64,000 bases of DNA from Nostoc linckia NIES-25 (GTDB lineage: Bacteria; Cyanobacteriota; Cyanobacteriia; Cyanobacteriales; Nostocaceae), in NCBI RefSeq assembly GCF_002368035.1, contig NZ_AP018224.1:1-64000 (forward strand), read 5' to 3'. This document shows, piece after piece, positions 59,636 to 64,000 of the stretch. Below the pieces are notes generated by a model. That model saw only the letters and a list, made by a program, of their open reading frames with translations, did no database searches and had not been told where the DNA came from. Numbering within the stretch: the first letter of the stretch is position 1; every line of letters starts with the position of its first letter. The position numbers were made by a program, and so were the translations under genes.

Positions 59636-60202
59636 CTAATTCTGCGTTTTATTTGTGTTGAAATCGAGTTGAAGTTTCTTGCCTACTTTGAGATTGAGGG
59701 TTTTAGTACTGTTAGCAGGTAGTTCGATAACCTGATTAACAGGATAGATTGAATCGTACTTAGGACAGATTTTGGTATTGCAAGGGGGAGCTGCTTCTAC
59801 GATTGATTTGATAACTCCATCTTGGAGGAATATCATATCTAAAGGAATATACGTATCTTTCATCCAAAGTTTAATTTTTTCAGGTTTGTTGAGGACAAAT
59901 AACATTCCGTGATTTTCAGGAATCGAATTACGAAATTTGAGTCCGTGGGCATATTCTTTTCTATCGTCAGCTAATTCGAGTTGAACTGTTTGATTGTTAC
60001 TGGTAAAGGTCGCGCCAATAGGTAAATACTGGGGCTGGCGAGTCCAAAAGTATAGCGGTAGGGGTGAGAGGGCAGCAGTAAAACCAGCAATTGGCCCAAC
60101 AAATTTGATAAATTTGATGAATTTGTAAAATAGGCTTTTTTCTGGATTTTGTGATTGTTTAGTTTGAATGTTGGTTTGAGCAGTTTGTCTTGTGACTTCC
60201 AT
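59636..60202 (-). CDS. DUF192 family exported protein
   Basis: The ATG at 60202 (MEVTRQTAQTNIQTKQSQNP) gives 188 aa; one at 60244 adds 14. A membrane helix (IKFVGPIAGFTAALSPLPLYF) anchors a DUF192 domain with VQLELADDRKEYAHGLKFRN, GMLFVL, KLWMKDTYIPLDMIFL and the end VNQVIELPANSTKT. DUF192 proteins are small beta-barrel extracytoplasmic proteins of unknown role. Its location next to the transfer genes, on the same strand, is the only hint. Confidence 0.85.
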   Translation of the reverse strand: MEVTRQTAQTNIQTKQSQNPEKSLFYKFIKFIKFVGPIAGFTAALSPLPLYFWTRQPQYLPIGATFTSNNQTVQLELADDRKEYAHGLKFRNSIPENHGMLFVLNKPEKIKLWMKDTYIPLDMIFLQDGVIKSIVEAAPPCNTKICPKYDSIYPVNQVIELPANSTKTLNLKVGKKLQLDFNTNKTQN

Positions 60203-60326
60203 AGTTTTAGCTAAATAAGGTAGTAAAGTGTTTAGAAATGGCAAGCATTATGAACAGTTGAAATGTTTTGGTTACATTTGCTTTCGTCCAAACATGATGA
60301 AACTTTGAATTGATTTATGATGTGTG

Positions 60327-61964
60327 CTAGCTGAAAATATCAATGTTGCCAACAGCAAACTTGCTTTCGTCTAGGGGGCTACTAGGTAAAGCTTGTTGGT
60401 CAGCTTTGTTACGCATCGATTCGACTCTATCGGCTTCGCGGATGGCAAGCGGGTTAATCTGACGGCGTTCTTCTAGTAATGCCTCGATTGTTAGTTCAAG
60501 TGTGGGGACTTGGCTTTCTAAGTAGGTATCTTCCGTTATTGTTTCGCAGAATATGGTGCTAGCGGCGCGTTCTACAATTGTCTGGATTTCTGCACCTACA
60601 CAGCGATTGGTGGCTTTAAGAATTCTGCGCCACTGTTCTTCACTCCAGGGGTCGCCGCCATTGCGAAAGCGTTCGTCAAACCGGGCAGCGTGCAGTTTGA
60701 AGATACTATATCTTTCTCCATTATTGGGCAGGTCTACTTTAAATAAATAGTCAAACCGTCCAGCACGGGTGAGTTCGGGTGGCAGCCATTCCATGCGGTT
60801 AACTGATGCGATGACCAGTACATCTGACGTGCGCTCTTGCATCCACGTCAACAGCTGACCAGCCAGCCGTTTGGCGAGGTCATCATCCCCGGCGAAGCCT
60901 TTATCAAAGTCGTCGAAATACAAAATTACTTGGTTGAGCCTATCTGCCAGTCGCAACAAGCGTTTGAGTTTCAGTTCTGCTTGGTTGCCAAAACTTCTAA
61001 AGTTGCCCCAATCGACCATAATGAGGGGAATACCCATATTCTGAGAACAGGCTTTTGCTGAGTGTGATTTTCCCGTCCCCGGTGGCCCCACAAGCATAAT
61101 TCCCTTGGGTACGCGCAGATTGTATTGTTTAGCACGCGGGGTAAGCAATCGCTTGAACTTTTTGAATGACTGCTGCATGAGTTCTAACCCACCAAGTTCG
61201 ACTTTTGGTGGAGGTAAGAATTCGATGTCATACAAGCGGTTGAGCAGTTGAATTTTTTTTGCTAGTAGAAGCTTTGCTATCTCACTGGAATTTCCTAAGT
61301 CATGATTTTTTCTAATATCGGTTAGGCAAGAGATAATATCAGAAATATACAGACCAGCACTAGCGTTAGCAATTTCTAAATAGTCTTGTTCAGTATAAAT
61401 TAAAGGAAATAAATTACTGCTGATTAAATTAGCAATAATTTCTTGTGTATCTGGTAATTCTTGGCTCCAAAGGGGTATTTCTGCTGCTATTTCGCTTGCT
61501 ATCTCAGCATTGGCTCCTAGTAATATTGTAGTCTTATTGCTATTTTTTGTATGAAATTTGAGATTAACTAGCGACGACTTAATCCATTCTGATAGAAGAA
61601 CAAATTCAGTATCTTTAGTTATGCTTTCTTTTAACCAAGGAAAAATATTCTCAACGATTAATACTCCAGTGCCAGAATAAAATCTCCAAAAATTGAGTAC
61701 TTGAAAATAGTCTTCTGTCTTTTGTTTGATGGAAGGTTTATAGTCGTGAAACTCTTGAAAAATAAGATTATTTTCGGTACTTACGACTAATTCTTTAATA
61801 CTGTCCTCGCTTAAATTCCATATATAGATTTTTTTACCTACTTGCTGACAGGAAGTAGTAAGACGAATGAGGAAGCGGTGACGTTCTTGGAGGGGGGATT
61901 CACAGGCGATGATTGGATAATTGTCCGCAAGCAGGTCTTCTAGATACTCAAAGCTAGACTTCAT
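60327..61964 (-). CDS. AAA+ ATPase, Ycf46-like
   Basis: The ATG at 61964 (MKSSFEYLEDLLADNYPIIA) gives 545 aa; one at 61994 adds ten. The N-terminal half (about 1-250) resembles that of cyanobacterial and plastid Ycf46 proteins. The AAA+ module has Walker A MLVGPPGTGKSHSAK (about 296), Walker B ILYFDDFDKGF (about 348), sensor 1 VIASVNRMEWLPPEL and the arginine finger in TRAGRFDYLF. It should be a cytosolic remodelling ATPase. It lies upstream of the transfer cluster in the same direction and could serve as an extra energy source for it; this is inference. Confidence 0.85.
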   Translation of the reverse strand: MKSSFEYLEDLLADNYPIIACESPLQERHRFLIRLTTSCQQVGKKIYIWNLSEDSIKELVVSTENNLIFQEFHDYKPSIKQKTEDYFQVLNFWRFYSGTGVLIVENIFPWLKESITKDTEFVLLSEWIKSSLVNLKFHTKNSNKTTILLGANAEIASEIAAEIPLWSQELPDTQEIIANLISSNLFPLIYTEQDYLEIANASAGLYISDIISCLTDIRKNHDLGNSSEIAKLLLAKKIQLLNRLYDIEFLPPPKVELGGLELMQQSFKKFKRLLTPRAKQYNLRVPKGIMLVGPPGTGKSHSAKACSQNMGIPLIMVDWGNFRSFGNQAELKLKRLLRLADRLNQVILYFDDFDKGFAGDDDLAKRLAGQLLTWMQERTSDVLVIASVNRMEWLPPELTRAGRFDYLFKVDLPNNGERYSIFKLHAARFDERFRNGGDPWSEEQWRRILKATNRCVGAEIQTIVERAASTIFCETITEDTYLESQVPTLELTIEALLEERRQINPLAIREADRVESMRNKADQQALPSSPLDESKFAVGNIDIFS

Positions 61965-62163
61965 CTTAGTTGCTTGTAGCGTAATCAGAAGCAATCTTAT
62001 CTAGAAGATATGCTGTACGATAACTGATAATTTTCTAATTTCTAAATCCAAAAAATTAGAAAAAAGTTGGTTTCTTTTCAGTATTTTGTTGATTGTGTAA
62101 TGGTGTTGTGAATTTAGATAATTGCCAAGAGTTCTGATTTCCCAAGTTTTTCGATTTTCAGTT

Positions 62164-62742
62164 ATGGCCAAAACACCGGAATATCCAATCGTTGTTATTC
62201 CAGAGTTAGTTAAAGACAAAAAACTATTTACCCCTTTAGTTTTTCCGTCTGGACAAGGAGATGCACCAATTGGGGCAAGTGAGGGGCTGTTTGCAAATGT
62301 TCTCAAACATTATTTTGGTGAAATTGTTTCTCCCCAGCAGGTGATGTTTCCACCAGGGCATCGACTACCATTTACGGCTGATTTTCTGTTGATTGAACCA
62401 AATACTGGCTTACACATAGACTTGGAGGTTGATGAGCCTATCTCATTTGCGACTGGGAAGCCCACTCACTGTATCGGCGAGGATGACTATAGAAATAAGT
62501 GTTTTGTCGATGCAAACTGGCTGGTTATCCGGTTTGCAGAAGAACAAGTCTCATCTCAGCCAGAACGCTGCGCTCGATTTATTGCTGGTGCGATCGCCCA
62601 ACTGACAGATAATAATACTTATCGCCAGAAGCTACTTCATGTAGAGAAAGTTACTCCTATGCGTCAGTGGTCTTCACGTCAAGCTTCCAGATTAAAGAAA
62701 AGTGATTACCGCCAAGGCTATCTTGGCCAGAGAAGAAACTAA
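62164..62742 (+). CDS. PD-(D/E)XK/DUF559-like nuclease-fold protein
   Basis: The ATG at 62164 (MAKTPEYPIVVIPEL) gives 192 aa; one at 62122 adds 14. The core FTADFLLIEPNTGLHIDLEV contains the ADF...ID(L)EVD pattern of PD-(D/E)XK or VSR-like endonucleases. NKCFVDANWLVIRFAEEQV follows, as in uncharacterised cyanobacterial members. The C-terminus is basic (SRQASRLKKSDYRQGYLGQR). It may repair or cut DNA. It points away from the AAA+ gene. Function is inferred from the fold only. Confidence 0.6.
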   Translation: MAKTPEYPIVVIPELVKDKKLFTPLVFPSGQGDAPIGASEGLFANVLKHYFGEIVSPQQVMFPPGHRLPFTADFLLIEPNTGLHIDLEVDEPISFATGKPTHCIGEDDYRNKCFVDANWLVIRFAEEQVSSQPERCARFIAGAIAQLTDNNTYRQKLLHVEKVTPMRQWSSRQASRLKKSDYRQGYLGQRRN

Positions 62743-62818
62743 GGATGTGAAAAAATATTTCGAGACAATTTGATGAGAGCCATTAGCGTTCATCAGTATT
62801 GAGTTAATTTGAAATTTA

Positions 62819-63064
62819 TTGATAAGGATGCTGAATGTTTACTTGGGCTTTGCCTTTGTTCAAGCTGCTTGGCAAGTCTGGGTTTTGTTTGCTCTGTACG
62901 GTTTGCATTTGGGTATGAGTCAGGGCGTATTGTTAGCACTGGTAGCACATAAAGTTCCAGGTGCATTACGAGGTACTGCATTTGGATTTCTTAATCTAGC
63001 AGTAGGCATAGCACTTTTACCAGCAAGTATTTTAGCTGGTGAATTATGGCAGCACTGTTATTAG
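62819..63064 (+). pseudogene. C-terminal MFS transporter remnant
   Basis: The translation LNVYLGFAFVQAAWQVWVLF, then ALYGLHLGMSQGVLLALVAH and LRGTAFGFLNLAVGIALLPA, corresponds to the last three or four helices of an MFS exporter. Helices 1-8 are missing and there is no sign of them upstream, while the C-terminus ends early at LAGELWQHCY. It is distinct from the MFS gene at 17372. Confidence 0.7.
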
Positions 63065-63172
63065 TGTTCAATAATTCAAATCATTTATAATTAATAACAT
63101 TGTAAAAGTTTGTAACTAAAATCATTCCTAACTTGATGTTACTAAGCTGTATAAGTTAAGAGATGAAGTATT

Positions 63173-63847
63173 ATGAGAATTTTGATAATTGAAGATGACG
63201 ATCGCATTGCTAAACCATTAGCCGAGTATTTAAGGCGACAACACCATATTGTAGATATCACAACCGATGGGCTTGATGGGTGGGAATGGTCGCAATCAGG
63301 ATTATACGAGTTAATCTTATTAGATTTAATGCTTCCTAAATTAGATGGCATCACTTTGTGTCAGCGTTTACGTGCTGCTTCATCTAATGCTCTGATTTTA
63401 ATGCTGACAGCACGAGATACAACAGGAGATAAAATTATTGGACTCGATGCTGGTGCTGATGATTACTTGGTCAAGCCATTTGAGCTAAAAGAGTTAGCAG
63501 CACGTATCAGAGCTTTAGCACGAAGAAGTCCGCAGATACGCCCATCAATTTTAATCCACGGTGATTTGCAATTAGATCCGGCCAGCCAACAGGTTATTTA
63601 TGCAGAAAATATTCTGTCGTTAACACCTAAAGAATACATGATACTAGAATATTTTTTGAGACATCCAAATCAAGTTGTGACTCGTTCAGCAATCTTTGAC
63701 AAGCTGTGGGACTTTGATAAATCTTCGGGAGAAGGAAGTATAAAAACTCATATTACAAACTTGCGGAATAAACTCAAAGCTGCTGGAAGTGCAATAGACT
63801 TGATTGAAAATGTTTATGGTCTTGGTTATCGTTTACGACATCAGTAA
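63173..63847 (+). CDS. OmpR/PhoB-family response regulator (second two-component system)
   Basis: The product is 224 aa. The receiver domain has MRILIIEDDDRIAKPL, phospho-acceptor Asp in LILLDLMLPKLDG, MLTARDT and DYLVKPFEL. The winged helix has PKEYMILEYFLRHPNQVVTR and HITNLRNKLKAAGSAI. It is distinct from the regulator at 24616 and has no TTTCAT box upstream. A kinase-like frame begins 95 bp downstream. The stimulus is unknown; location beside an MFS remnant gives no clear clue. Confidence 0.92.
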   Translation: MRILIIEDDDRIAKPLAEYLRRQHHIVDITTDGLDGWEWSQSGLYELILLDLMLPKLDGITLCQRLRAASSNALILMLTARDTTGDKIIGLDAGADDYLVKPFELKELAARIRALARRSPQIRPSILIHGDLQLDPASQQVIYAENILSLTPKEYMILEYFLRHPNQVVTRSAIFDKLWDFDKSSGEGSIKTHITNLRNKLKAAGSAIDLIENVYGLGYRLRHQ

Positions 63848-63942
63848 AATAGCTTAATTAGAAATATTGGTCTCAATCATTACTTATATGTATACCATCC
63901 TAAAATTTAGTTAATAACCAATAATTTGCTATCCATAAAAAT

Positions 63943-64000
63943 GTGTTTCAAAAAATTCGATATCGTTTATTGTTGTCTTACTTGGTGGTTTTTGCATCAC
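63943..64000 (+). CDS. sensor histidine kinase, N-terminal start (runs off the right edge)
   Basis: From a GTG at 63943 the frame reads VFQKIRYRLLLSYLVVFAS, the typical IRYRLLLSYL entry into the first membrane helix of sensor kinases. Only 19 codons are present. Order and spacing after the response regulator support the call. Confidence 0.6.
   Translation, partial: MFQKIRYRLLLSYLVVFAS

Noticed and set aside
60327..61964. VirB11 identity for the ATPase upstream of the T4SS cluster
   Set aside because: Its Walker A, Asp-rich Walker B and arginine finger are those of AAA+ proteins (Ycf46 type), without VirB11 Asp/His boxes.
1..64000. CRISPR array
   Set aside because: No series of equal repeats with unique spacers was seen; the TTTCAT boxes are dispersed regulatory repeats.

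Overview
The window looks like part of a large plasmid, or a plasmid-derived island, from a filamentous (Nostocales-type) cyanobacterium. Signs are abundant GCGATCGC (HIP1) octamers, A+T-rich intergenic DNA, cyanobacterial families such as DUF2808, and short palindromic repeats of the kind scattered through Nostoc-like genomes. No rRNA, tRNA or CRISPR array was seen.

Positions 1-37,300 form a copper/heavy-metal island with several truncated genes. It holds a Cys-rich DUF326 (Csp-like) protein, a duplicated DUF305 protein (CopM-like), an RND adaptor and pump (5121-9922), a second HME-RND pump (12517-15627) with a His-rich lipoprotein, a methyltransferase, an MFS transporter, three tandem DUF2808 genes (the third frameshifted), an SbnA/cysteine-synthase-like enzyme next to a MATE exporter, and an OmpR-type response regulator with its kinase (24616-26740). 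A 17-bp direct repeat, TTTCAT-N5-TTTCAT, precedes most of these genes and the regulator itself, so they probably form one two-component regulon. A second network uses MerR-type promoters (TTGACT, 20-bp spacer, CTCCAG/CTGGAG dyad) before DUF305, merR and copZ-copA-cupredoxin. That MerR/CopZA module has been hit three times by unrelated insertion sequences: an IS903-like element inside merR (28555-29624), an IS66-like element inside copA (31208-32641) and an IS1634-like element between the copZ promoter and copZ (35005-36939). All three keep intact target duplications, and virtual excision restores merR (142 aa) and copA (753 aa).

Positions 37,500-43,700 hold accessory minus-strand genes: small hypotheticals, an N-terminally truncated IscB, and a compact four-gene group. 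The group encodes a PD-(D/E)XK-like protein, a 66-aa protein, a tRNA-guanine-transglycosylase-like (DpdA-like) protein fused to a DUF6884-like domain, and a zinc-ribbon/HNH-like protein, and ends at a hairpin terminator. This is the best candidate for an undescribed system, plausibly DNA or RNA base modification coupled to nucleases.

Positions 43,900-59,300 are a minus-strand type IV secretion/conjugation cluster: VirB2-, VirB3-, VirB4-, VirB5-, VirB6-, VirB8-, VirB10- and VirB9/TraK-like proteins, a lineage-specific 471-aa protein, VirD4/TraG and an 835-aa protein. Neither a relaxase nor VirB11 is in view. Upstream lie a DUF192 protein and a Ycf46-like AAA+ ATPase in the same orientation, and a 43-bp near-perfect palindrome. 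The right edge holds a nuclease-like gene, an MFS remnant and the start of a second two-component system. The left edge holds the N-terminal part of an MrfA/YprA-like helicase.
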